Origin: JAXGXJ01 sp963829545 | Lineage (GTDB): Bacteria > Actinomycetota > Thermoleophilia > RBG-16-64-13 | NCBI GenBank assembly: GCA_963829545.1 | Contig: CAWHIX010000011.1 | Span: forward strand, 1-64,000 | Reading direction: 5' to 3' | DNA: 64,000 bases | Shown: positions 1-9,775 of the stretch, piece after piece | Layout of the letters: each line of letters starts with the position of its first letter | Position numbering within the stretch: position 1 is the stretch's first letter | The notes under the pieces: model-generated | The model's database searches: none | What the model saw: the letters and a program-made list of their open reading frames with translations, nothing else | What the model was told of the DNA's origin: nothing | Position numbers and translations under genes: made by a program

Positions 1-3000
1 CCGTCGGCACCGGTGATGACTTGGGTCACATAGCCGACGGGCAGGACGGTACCTTCGTCCACGAAGGACTGGAAGCCCAGGTCGGCGTTCGCGACCGGGT
101 TACCGAACTGATCCAGCACCGTGGCGACCACGGACTGCGATTCCACACCGGCAATGGCGTAGTCGGCGGCCGGGGTTATGGTGATACTGGCCGGAGCAGG
201 AAGCTCCCACACCTTGGTCACTTCGAACATCTTCCAGAACGTGCCGTCGGGACGGTAGATCTTGATGTTCACGATGTTCGTGAACTGGTCGACCCCGGTG
301 ATGGCAGCTGCGCGAGCCAGTTCCTCGTCAGTCATGTCGAGGACCAGGTCCACATGGGACGCGCTGGCGAGGTTCAGTTTGAAGTTGATCTCGTGATCCT
401 CTGTCCAGCCCCACGCGTAGTTGGCATCCGCAGAGTCTGCGATAACGCCGCTCTCTTCTACCAAGCCCATGTCAACGTAGTCGCTGTAGTCGCGGTCGCC
501 CCAGAACCAGTTGCTATTGGAACCCGGATCGAGATCGCCGATGCCGGCGATTTCACCGGTGTCCTGACCGTTATGGGCCGCATTGGCGAGGTCAGCGAAC
601 GGGTGGTAGGTCTCGTAGCTACCGGAGGTGAAGTCAGGCGCCCAGAAGGTCGGGGCCATGATCTCGTACTCCACTTTGTCATCCTCGAGAGCGTTCCCCA
701 CTTGTCGAACACCTGAACTGCGATGGTGTCGTAGTTGACGTTGTTGGCGATGACACCGTCTTCACCGCGAGTCACGTCCTGCACCGGGTTGGTCCACTGG
801 TCACCCACCACGTCGCCCTGAGCGAAGATCTTGACCGAGTCCTCGGTCGCGGCATCCCAGGTCTTGACGACGGAATCCCACTCCAGCTGCTGCCAGCCAT
901 CGTCGACTTGCGCCGGGTTGTCGTACGGCTTGAGCGGCCAGCCGTGCTGCGGATTCTCCACATAGTCGGCCACTGCGTACACGTACTGGGTGCCCTTGTT
1001 GGTGGAGTTGACGGTCACCTTAGCAAAACCGTCCACGTCGGTGACGACCGGGGTAGCGGAGGTGATCGAACCCACATAATACGGGAAGCCCTTGCCACTC
1101 ACTGGCGGAAGCGGGGTGTTCGACACCGGGGTGCCGCCTTGGCCGATGTTGGTGTAGAAGTACACCGTCTTGCCGGCCAGGCCGGACCACACGGTATCGA
1201 GCGTGTACCAGTCAGTCATCCAGAACTCAGCGCCGCTCAGTTCGAGATGGGCGAAGCTGGTGTCATACTCGTACCCACCCTGGGTCGAGGATGGCGTAGA
1301 CCATGCCGGGCAGGATAGCTGCACCAGCGGCTGTCAGCCCAGGTGAGCTTGTTGTTGACGATCTTGGCCACAAGGAGGGTGCCGGACTTGTCGTAGTCGG
1401 CCAGGTCGCCCTTGTAGGCCAGCAGAGCCTGATCGTCGTTGACAAAGTTGCCGTTGATGTCGTAGAGGACTGAACGTGCTTGGCACCGGAGACGGACAGT
1501 CCAAGGTGTGGGGATCGTTGACTCGTTCGTGTCGCCGTTATCGGTCAAGCACATCCTCGTTGATAGATCCGACTCGAGGAAGTCACGTCATCGATCGATA
1601 CCACTGCTTGACTACGTTCCACTCTTTGTAGGGCAGACCGTATTTGTCCATGACTTTGCAGTGGACGATGGTCTGGCCTGGGGTGAGGGATTTCAGCCAC
1701 ACAGCGGCCTGGCCGTTGGCGTCGGTCACGTCGATGTCTTTGTTCTGCTCACCGATGCCGGCCCACGAGGAGTCGTCGGTCTTGAAGAAGCCCGTGCCCT
1801 GGATCCACCACTCCACCGTGTAACCGGGGATGGGGTTGCCGTACACGTCTTCTAGGGTGAGGGTGAACTCTTCCACTTCGCCTGTGTTGTTAACGGCGTA
1901 GGTGGGGGTGATGGGACCATCGTCGTCACCACCGATGACGTGGGGGATCCACGTCTTGTAGCCGAAGTCGTTCTCCTCAGCCGGCTGATCGTCCCAGTCC
2001 TCGTCATGACCCGTATCGGGCATGAAGGTGCCGTGGTAGAACAGCTGCTTCGGATAGGGGTTCTCCGCATAGGTGGCGAGCTACGGATACTTCGGTCTAG
2101 CCGGTGACGGTCGGAGTTGAGGGTGATGCAGCCCAGACCGTCGGCGTCGGTCTTGCCGTGCGTCTTAGCGGGGATGATGGTGCCGTACGGACTCGATGAT
2201 GTCCAACGGATTCCAGTCAAGCAACCATGTCCAGGTTGATCGCCGGCCATGGTCCGAGGCAGCCGATGCCGCCGGGCATGAGGTGAGTCGTCGGAGCGCA
2301 GCTCTCGTAGTTGAAGTCGTCGCTCAACTCTGTCGAAGACAGTCGCGCCATGCCGTCGTCCACGTCAAGGTCGGCCGGATCGAAGCTCGCGGATCGATGG
2401 CGTTGTACCAGTCATCTGGCTGGTGGACAGCGGGCCGGGGCCGAAGACCACCACGCGGCAGCACCAGGTGTGGCTCTACGCCGGCGTTGTTCTCGAGCTA
2501 GGTCGCGCGTCGCTCGATCGGTGATGTAGACCTCATCCAGCGCCAGCCAGTACTTGGTGGTGTAGATGGTGCCCGGCGACCGGCGACGGTCGCGCGCTCA
2601 GGCGCTGGGTGCCGGGCTCGGTGGAGATCAGGTTGACCGTCACTTCACCCAAGCTGTCGGTCACAGCCGCCTCGCGGCGAGACGTTACCCACGTAGTACG
2701 GGTCGGCCCACAGGGTGTCGAAGTCGACCAGCACGCCCATGGCCGGATGGCCGTCGGCGTCGGTGACTTTGAAGGTGACCTGTGGGCCTTGCCGATCAGG
2801 TTCTCGCTTTTGTCGGCGGTGACCAGCTCGATCTTGGCGGCGGTCCAGTGATCCGGCGGCGTCAAAGCCTGGGCCCGGATCAGGAAGGCCGCGCCCTGGA
2901 TACGGATCAGGTTGGCCAGGGGAGCGAAGTTGCCGTAGGCGTCGCCGGTGCGTGATGCCCATGTCATAGGCGAAGGCCACTTCGGCCTTGAGGACGAGCG

Positions 3001-3518
3001 GATGCAGGCCGCGTCGCCGAAGTGGGCGAGCAGGGCGGCGATCTCATCGGCCGTGTACATGGTGGCCAGATCGATAGCCGTTCACCTGGGCGATCCAGCG
3101 GGACACGATGGCGATGGCCTGCTGCCGGGTGATGAGGGCGTTGGGGCTGAAGGTGGTGCCGCGGTGCCGTTGACCATGCCGGCGGCTTTGGCGCCTTCGA
3201 TGTACTGGTAGTAGATGGCTGCCTTTGGGAACGTCCGTGAAGGACGCGGTGGCCGGATTCGCCAAGCGGGATGCGGAAGCCAGCGACAGCCATCTTGGTG
3301 AACTGTGCGCGGGTGACGGACTGGTAAGGTCTCCAGAGTCCGTCGGGGAAGCCATCGGAGATCCCCGCTACCTGGTTGTCGGTGATGCCATACTTGGCGG
3401 TCACCGTATCGGGCAGGTCGCTCCAGGTCTGGTCCGCGAGGGCGACCGCGGAGAAGCCCAACACCAGGATCATGGCGAGGACGGCCAGAAGCGCTACCTT
3501 AAGGGTGCGTTTCTGCAT
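1..3518 (-). CDS. SLH-domain surface protein with Ig-like repeats (C-terminus outside window, frameshifted)
   Basis: Exported cell-surface protein. The start chosen is ATG at 3518, because AAAGAGGAG lies 7 bases upstream; an in-frame ATG at 3548 has no such site. A signal peptide follows (MQKRTLKVALLAVLAMILVL, then a cleavable ALA). Three SLH repeats cover about 2.9-3.45 kb (motifs VTRAQFTKMAVAGF, LITRQQAIAIVSRW, LANLIRIQGAAFLIRAQA). The rest consists of bacterial Ig-like (Big_1/invasin-type) modules, recognisable by motifs such as LDQFGNPVANADL and LEDVYGNPIPGYTVEW. The protein runs off the left edge. It is broken by many frameshifts, so no single frame covers it, but each frame piece continues the same protein without loss of motifs. 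By family knowledge the SLH part binds pyruvylated wall polymer. The ligand of the Ig-like part is unknown. Confidence 0.8.
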
Positions 3519-3558
3519 GAGTCCACTCCTCTTTACTTGTTTACTCATAGCAAAATAG

Positions 3559-3620
3559 GTTCTTGCCGTTTCCTACTTGTGAAGCGGTAGTAGTAGGAAG
3601 AAGAACGAGTCACCTCCTTT
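3559..3620 (-). promoter_or_regulatory. Structured mRNA leader of the SLH/Ig surface protein
   Basis: Read on the minus strand, a perfect ribosome-binding sequence (AAAGGAGGTGA, about 3611-3621) is followed by an imperfect hairpin. The inner arms TTCCTACT/AGTAGGAA are at 3592-3599 and 3570-3577, and the outer arms GTTCTT/AAGAAC at 3601-3606 and 3559-3564. The gene's own ribosome-binding site is about 30 bases further on. The strong early site is not followed by a convincing ORF (only a GTG inside the site opens 22 codons). Function unknown; a translational or stability element is possible. Confidence 0.45.
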
Positions 3621-3714
3621 CGCCTATGGGCTCACGTCCGCGCCTACCAACGCGGCGTGGCAAACTCTGTCAGGGCCGGGGGCGGCAAGAGCCCCGCGGC
3701 CGTTTCAGACCAGC

Positions 3715-3737
3715 AAAAAAGTGCAGCAAGGCTGCAC
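3715..3737 (-). terminator. Rho-independent terminator
   Basis: On the minus strand GTGCAGC-CTT-GCTGCAC forms a perfect 7-bp stem followed by six T residues. It lies 63 bases after the stop codon of the membrane-anchored gene at 3800-4670 and separates it from the surface-protein gene. The rest of 3519-3714 is the surface-protein leader. Confidence 0.88.
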
Positions 3738-3799
3738 GGATAATCGAGTATACCGTGGCGGGACGTGTGCCAATGGTCGTTGGTCATCATCCGGCCCCC

Positions 3800-4670
3800 T
3801 CACGATCCCGCGTTGATGGCGGTGATCACGGCGCCATCGTCATCCACACGCACCCGGATGTAGAAGATTTTGACCACCTCTACCAGTTCGCCGTTGCCTG
3901 TGAGGACCCTGTCGTTGATGTCCATGGTCACCCGCACCGTGTCGTCGGTGAGCGACTTGATGCCGGAGGCCGGGATCCTGTAGCCGAAAGGCTCGTCGAG
4001 GGACATGATCATCTGCGCAAGAGATGCCTGGGCCTCGGAGGCCACCAGGCCCGAGCGCCCGAGGTGTCGCCGGTGAGCGACCAGATCGGCCAGATAGGCC
4101 GCCGCGGCCTTGGCCGAGCCTTCGCGCTGGGCGGCCGCGTTCTGGGTGTCGCCCGTGGTGGTGGTGCGCGGAGGCTGGGTCGTCTGGGTGGGCGGACGGG
4201 TGGTGGTGCCGTGGAGCCCCCGTGAGTCGCCCGACGTGGTCGGCAGGTGGTGGTGCCCTCGAGCTGCCGCCACTCGTGCCCGGGGTCGTGGTCTCGACCG
4301 TGGTCTCGGGCTGAGAAGCTTCGGTGGTCGTGGGCGCCTCGGTGGTCACCGTCGTCTCCGGGAGTGAGGTGTCGGGGGTGACGGGGGCGGTGGTGTCGGG
4401 AGCGGAGGTGTCGGGAGTGACGACGGACGTGCCGGTGGTCGGATCGTTACCCGCAGTCTGCAGGAGCCCGCCGCTGTAGGTCCCAAGAAGGACCGCGACG
4501 ACGACCACCGACCGCAGCCGCTGAGGCCAGGGCCCAGCGAAGGCGCTTGGCTGCACCGTACCGGGCCGGGCACCGGCAGTGGCCAGCGCCTTTGGCCCCA
4601 GTGCCTTTGGCGACCGGCTGCTGCTGACCGGACGGGGCGGCGTTCGAGTTCGCGTTGGAGCGAGGCCCAC
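3800..4670 (-). CDS. Membrane-anchored protein with Thr/Pro-rich linker, unknown function
   Basis: About 290 residues. A GTG start at 4670 is supported by AAGGA six bases upstream. A Pro/Ser-rich cytoplasmic N-terminus of about 50 residues is followed by one membrane helix (SVVVVAVLLGTYSGGLL), then about 90 residues rich in Thr, Pro and Ser (TTEAPTTTEAS and similar). The C-terminal domain of about 110 residues contains AAAYLADLVAHRRHLG and VRVTMDINDRV. The C-terminal domain lies in another frame, with the frameshift near 4250. I do not recognise the domain; its size and position resemble NTF2-like or SnoaL-like extracellular domains of actinobacterial membrane proteins, which is only a guess. 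A good terminator follows. Confidence 0.6.
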
Positions 4671-4924
4671 CCGCGTTCCTTGGCTGCTTGAGGAGGGCTG
4701 GACTGTGCTCAGGCCGGATAGTTCGCGGCTGATGCGCCAGCGAAAGACTCGTCGACGGCTGATCTCGGGCTAAGGTCGGCGAAGGGAGCAGCGCGTGGCA
4801 GGGGCGCAGGGACGACGGAAGGCCCGCGCCTCGTTGGCGCTTGCCCCTAAGTCCCGCTCCCAGTCTGTCAAATATGTCTCTGAACATGGTTCATCAGAGA
4901 GCTTATTGCCGGAGCGGCGAAAAG

Positions 4925-6572
4925 TTACGGCTGGGACATCCTGGCGAGATCGTAGAGCAACTGCGCGCACTCGCCGCGGGTGGACGGAGGCGAAGAAGTC
5001 GTAGGACGGCCCGACACCCAGCAGACCGTCCAGCAGACCCGCGTATGCAGCTTTCCTGGCGTTCAGCATAGTGCTCGTACGGATCGAACTGGCCGGGGAC
5101 TAGGAAGGGCACTGGCATGTAGTCGGCCGGCGGATCGGCCAGGCCGGCCGCCCGAGCCACCATGGTGATGAGTTGCTGATGACTGATGTCCCCTTCGGGG
5201 TCGAAGGTGGCGTCGGGGAGTGCCCTTGGTGATCTCGTGGGCCGCGCAGACGGCCACGTACTTGGAGGGATACCAGGGATCCTTGCCGATCTGAGCGGCC
5301 ACATCGCGGAACGGGCATACCTCGTTGCCGGTCACGACGAGGCCCAGGGTCTTCACGATCATCTTGGCGAACTGCTGACGGGTGACCGCGATCGCTCGGG
5401 ACGGAAGGGCTGATCGTCGAACCCGAGGATGATGCGCCGCTCGGCCATCCCGTAGATCGCGGTCTCGTAGGGCGAGCCGGCCACGTCGGAGAAGTACCGT
5501 GGGCCACGGGGACCCGGGGTTCAGGCGATGATGGCCTGGATCAACCCCGGACCGGGGAAGTCCATCATCACGGTGCCCGTGCAGGCGAGAGGTACCTTGC
5601 GCCGACCCCGAGCCCGATGGCGGGTCCAGAGGAGCCGGCTGCCCGCAGCACGCGCCAGCATGCGATCGTTCATGCCTGCTCGCGGGAAGCCGTGCGGAGG
5701 TACTCCCCCGGCGACCACGTCGGGGGCGGTCAAGGTGCCGCCGCTCGAGGTAGTTCAGGTACCAGGTCGTCGTCGCGGTTCCCCGGCGTTGGTCGCGTAG
5801 AGATGCCGGTAGATGGCGGCCCACTTGGCATCGAAACCGGCCTTGGAGAGCGCGACCACGTAGTCGTCCTGGGGGTCGAAGGGTGGGTTGCTGCCGGGAG
5901 TGATATAGCGGATGCCCCAGAAGGGCGAGTGGTCGTAGTCCTGAAGGACGACCACCTTGCCCCGCACCTGTCCCGAGGGTGGGGATGGTCGTCCGCCGTC
6001 GCCGATATCCGCGAAGAGACCGGGGTACTTGTGTGTCCCGGTACCACTCGAAGGTGGCAGTGAAAGACTGGGTGCATTTGGGATTGGGCGGGATTCTCCT
6101 CCCGCACCCGCATGACGATGGTCTCTCCCGGGTGAGCCGCCAGGAACGCCTTGCAGTCGTCGGCGACCTGGTCGAACGTCCCGAAGCGATACAGCGGTCC
6201 GTGCCAGATGGAGAAGTAGTTCCCAGCGGCGCGCTGAAGTCGTTCATGCAGCGGATATCGAGCACCCGGATGCCTGCCTGCAACTGCTCTGCCAAGGCTC
6301 ACGTCCTGGCAGGTGCGCCAAGGCGGACGCGCCTTGCGGCCATGCTGTCGTGAGTGCCGGGAAGCGACATCTGGCTGAGCAGAAGGTCGTCCGAGAGCCC
6401 GGCCATCCAGTCGGGGTTGTCGAGCGGGATGTCGTTGCCCCGGTAGTAGGCCTCTCCGGCCAGCGCAGGCGAGAGCGCCAAACAGCAACAGGACGAGGAG
6501 GAGACCGGCCAAGCCAGCGACCGGCCGAAGCTCGACCATCCGGAACGCCTGAGGTGAAGTGAGCCGCTTCAT
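4925..6572 (-). CDS. Exported PI-PLC-like phospholipase C with C-terminal SLH repeats (frameshifted)
   Basis: About 550 residues. ATG at 6572 has AGGAG 6-7 bases upstream, followed by a hydrophobic signal segment (LAGLLLVLLLFGALACA). The catalytic X domain of phosphatidylinositol-specific phospholipase C follows. It has SLPGTHDSMA, with the first catalytic His-Asp, and IWHGPLYRF, with the second catalytic His. It also has GIRVLDIR, ETIVMRVREE and GTVMMDFPGPG, in the order seen in the Bacillus cereus enzyme. After about residue 350 come three SLH repeats (VTRQQFAKMIVKTLGL, ISHQQLITMVARAAGL, GECAQLLYDLARM) ending at TAA 4925. In the observed sequence a stop occurs at 5521 between the two parts. 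Because SLH repeats follow directly in other frames, I treat this stop as part of a frameshift, but two separate genes cannot be excluded. The substrate may be inositol lipids or another glycerophosphodiester. Confidence 0.75.
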
Positions 6573-6677
6573 CCGTGTCTCCTGCCTTTCCCCTATCCCC
6601 TACTATACGCCGCTGATCTGGGATGGACAAGCCGTCCGAATGCTCCCCAGGCCGACCCGGGGCCCAGGGTTGCTACC

Positions 6678-7462
6678 TCAGCGGAGCTCGAAACCTTCCC
6701 GGCCCAGGATACCCTTGAGAGTGCCCAACCCCCGAAGCTGCAGCTGCTTCACCGCGCCCTCGGTGCGCCCGACGACCGCGGCAGTCTCGGCTACCGACAA
6801 CGAGAGGATGTAGCGCAGCATGAGGACCTCGCGCTGCCCTCCGGCACCTTCGCCAGGGCCTGGGCGACCGCTCCGCGTAGCTCCCGCTGTTCCGCCGTCG
6901 CGTGCGGCCCGGCGCTGTCGGGCGGCGAGTTCGACGACGGCATCGAGGCCCACGGCGCTCGGGCGCCCGGCTCTGCCCGCGCAGGAAGAAGGCTATCTGC
7001 TTCTGGGCTATCCCGTAGAGCCAGGCGACAAAGGGTTTTCCTTCGTCGCAATAGCGCCCGAGTCCCCGGACCATCCCCAGGAACACCTGGCTGGTGACGT
7101 CTTCGGCGGTCGAGCGGGGAGCCGAGGCGAAGCAGGACATAGCGAAAGATGGTGTCGTAGTGGGTGCGGTAGAGGGCCTCTATGGCCGATTCTTCGCCCC
7201 GGCACGCGGCCTCGACCAGCCGCTGCTCCCGCCGGCGGTCGCGCTCGGGCACCTGAACGTCGGGCAGCAGGTCGGTGAATGAGGGGCCGGCGACGTGCAC
7301 TCCGCTCTCGTCGAACGCCCCAACGCGGCCCGGTTCAAGGGTCCCCGCGTCGCTCAGCGTGGGGTCATCGGGAAGCCCCGCGTAAGCGCCGACCAGCGAG
7401 TCCGATGCGTGTAGATCCGAGGGCGCGTTTGAGCGGCGGAGTCTGACCATATCGGCTTTCAT
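6678..7462 (-). CDS. ECF-like sigma-70 family RNA polymerase sigma factor (frameshifted)
   Basis: About 260 residues. The N-terminal 80 residues are variable. Sigma region 2 follows (AIEALYRTHYDTIFRYVLLR, then EDVTSQVFLGMV and PFVAWLYGIAQKQ). Sigma region 4 ends the protein, with helix-turn-helix LSLSVAETAAVVGRTEGAVK and the C-terminus REGFELR. Pieces lie in three frames. It sits about 105 bases upstream of the PI-PLC gene and downstream of the M30-SLH peptidase gene, all on the minus strand, so it probably controls surface or cell-wall genes (inference). No anti-sigma factor gene with a recognisable zinc-binding motif is adjacent. Confidence 0.8.
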
Positions 7463-7534
7463 GATAGACGATGGGGTGGACCCGACACAGCAGTCGGGCG
7501 ACGTAAGTCTTATTTCGGCGACGCGCGGGCGAGG

Positions 7535-7557
7535 GGGCTCTGGGCAAGCAAGAGCCC
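7535..7557 (-). terminator. Hairpin after the M30-SLH gene
   Basis: On the minus strand GGGCTCT-9-AGAGCCC forms a 7-bp GC-rich stem 17 bases after the stop codon at 7574. There is no T-run, so it is a weak intrinsic terminator or a 3' end-stabilising hairpin. Confidence 0.45.
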
Positions 7558-7573
7558 GCCGGGCCGGAGCCCG

Positions 7574-9591
7574 TCAGCGGCCGAGGTGCTCGCAAAGATT
7601 GGCAGTCATCTTGGCCACGTGACTCCGACTGGCCGGGGAATCGGGATAGAAGTGCCAGCGGCCGTCCGCCGCCCTGGCTGCCGCTCAGGATCCCAGCGCT
7701 GAAGGCCGTCATGATCTCGCGATAGCGCGGATGGGAGAGGGGGACGTCGACGAACTTCTTCTCGCTTCCCGCGTAAGAAGGGAGCGGCTGGCCGGTCGCG
7801 GCGGCTCCCCGAGTATCATCAGCACCAACTGGCTGCGGGTGATGGGGTAGTCGGGCTTGAACAGGCCGCCCTCGTAGCCCGTGACGATCCCCAGAGCAGC
7901 GGCCTCCTCCACGTAGTCGTACGGGTACTCGAGGGGCCAGCCGTCATTATCGTACACGGGGCGCACGTCGGTGAAACTGGGGTCCTCCCAGCCGATCCAT
8001 GGCCGGCGTGTGCACCCGATCGCTTCCATGATCATCTTGGCGAACTGTTTGCGGAGCACGTTCTCCTTGCCCGCGAAGAACCATAGTCCCGAGCCCACCG
8101 GGACCTCCCTGCCGCTGACGACTCCCAAGGTCAGCGGGAGGCCACGTACGGGTAGAAGGGATCGCTCCCCCATGTCGAGGAACTGCACGCCGGCCGGGGG
8201 GTCGGGAGCGCAGCTGTAGCGGAAGGCGAAGGAGGCGTCAGAGCCCACCGTGTCTCGGGCCCACACGGCCAGGGTGTGCCGGTCGAAGCCGGCGGGCGCG
8301 CTCAACCGTACCCCCCGTAGCCGCATTGGCCAGATCGAACCGAGTGACCGACGGGTGCGCAGTGAGCCTTCGGAATCCCAGGAGATCAAGGCGGCCTGGA
8401 GCGGAGCCTTATCGGCGCCGTCGATGACCGCCTGGAAGACGGCCGCGCGGTCGGCGGGCGGGAAGTCCAGGTAGACAGCGCCGAAATCGGTGACCTCGCC
8501 GCTGCCGAGAAGGGGCGAGGCGCCGTAGAGGGTCTCGCTTTCCGCCGACACTGTGAGGTCGTGATACGCAGTAGGGTGGGACTGGGGAGCGCGGCCGTCG
8601 AGGAAATTGGCCAGGATCCAATCGTCGTACAGCGTGTCGAAGGTCACACCAACGCGCCGAAGGTGTTCAGCGTGGCGTTGATGCCCGCGATCCCGTCGAG
8701 AGGCTGCTCCATCAGCGCACGGATGAACTCGCCACCCTGCCTCTCCTCCAGATAGCGCATGAAGGCGTACGAGGCCCCGTAGTTGGCCCTCCACCCGTTC
8801 CACCGAGTCAGCCCCAGACCGGGATCCGTGGTGAAGGCCAGAAGCTGGCCGTACACCCGATCGTCATAGCCGGCAAGGTGCTCGGCGTAGGTGGTGAAGC
8901 CCTCGCTGAGCCAGGTGGACTCGGCGGACGGCCGCAGGCGAGGGATCGAGCATGACATCCCTGTAGTAGAGGATGAGATGGGCGAACTCGTGGGCCGCGA
9001 GGGCGCCCATGTTCTGAGGCTCGGAGATCAGGGCCTGCAGGTTGAGATAGAACATCTCGCGCCGGTTCGAGATGTCAGAGACTCCTCGGATCGATGTCCC
9101 GTTCTCGGAACGACCCATCGATAGTGTCGTCATGGAAGTCGTAGACGAGGATGGCGATGCGGTGCTCGCCGTCGATACCGGGGTCGGGCTCGGAGCCGTA
9201 GGCCTGGGTGAGGGTCGAGTAGACACTCGTAGTCGAAGGCGGAGGCGAGCTGGGTCACCAGCGCGTCGTGGAACAGAGCCCCGTCATGCACGTACACGAC
9301 GCAGTGCTCGCCCACGTACCGGGCCGTGGCCTGGATCTGGGAGTAGGTGGAGGTGCCCCAATCGCGGGCCCAGAAGGTCTCGGTGGCCCCGACGGCGGCT
9401 TCGGTGGCGTCGAGTAAGACCTCGACTCCGGCCTGAGCCTGAGCGTTGCCCTCTGCGCTACCTTCGGCCCGCGCATGAGCGGGAGCGACGACCGTGAGAA
9501 CAGCGGCGACCGCGAGGGCGACGAGCGCCCAAGCGATCATCCTCCATACCCGGCTCGTGGGATGCCCGGGTCTGTTGGGGGCGACAGGCAT
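7574..9591 (-). CDS. Exported M30-like zinc metallopeptidase with three SLH repeats (frameshifted)
   Basis: About 670 residues. ATG at 9591 is preceded at the right distance by a TATAAT box for leaderless transcription and has no ribosome-binding site. A signal helix (MIAWALVALAVAAVLTVVAP) is followed by a gluzincin metallopeptidase domain with HEFAH and, about 40 residues later, WLSEGFTTYAEHLAG, whose Glu is the likely third zinc ligand. The pattern fits the hyicolysin/M30 group (HExxH, then W-L-x-E-G). A beta-rich region follows (GVRLSAPAGFDRHTLAVWA), then three SLH repeats (LRKQFAKMIMEAIG, ITRSQLVLMILGE, SRSHVAKMTANL). The stop is TGA 7574 after CEHLGR. Several frameshifts. It is likely a wall-bound protease acting on surface or environmental proteins. 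Confidence 0.75.
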
Positions 9592-9597
9592 GGGGGC

Positions 9598-9603
9598 ATT
9601 ATA
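9598..9603 (-). promoter_or_regulatory. -10 element for a leaderless transcript
   Basis: TATAAT on the minus strand, with exactly six bases between it and the ATG at 9591. This places the expected transcription start on the A of the start codon. No Shine-Dalgarno sequence is present. No good -35 match is seen. The rest of 9604-9775 holds nothing I recognise. Confidence 0.6.
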
Positions 9604-9775
9604 GCCGGTGCCCTTACCGCCCGTCCCGTGGTCAACCGGCCGTTAGGCTGCAACCAAAGTTGCTGGAACATCTGGAGACGCAGAGCGTCATCACCCCCGC
9701 CGATCCGTGGCACACACATGTCGAGGCGGCGCTGATCATGGTCGAGTGCCGAGCCCGGGGGCTGACGCGCGGACG

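Noticed and set aside
3560..3720. A c-di-GMP (GEMM-I) or c-di-AMP (ydaO) riboswitch ahead of the surface-protein gene
   Set aside because: A GGCAAAC-like string occurs on the plus strand only, and the conserved junction and receptor motifs are absent on the transcribed strand.
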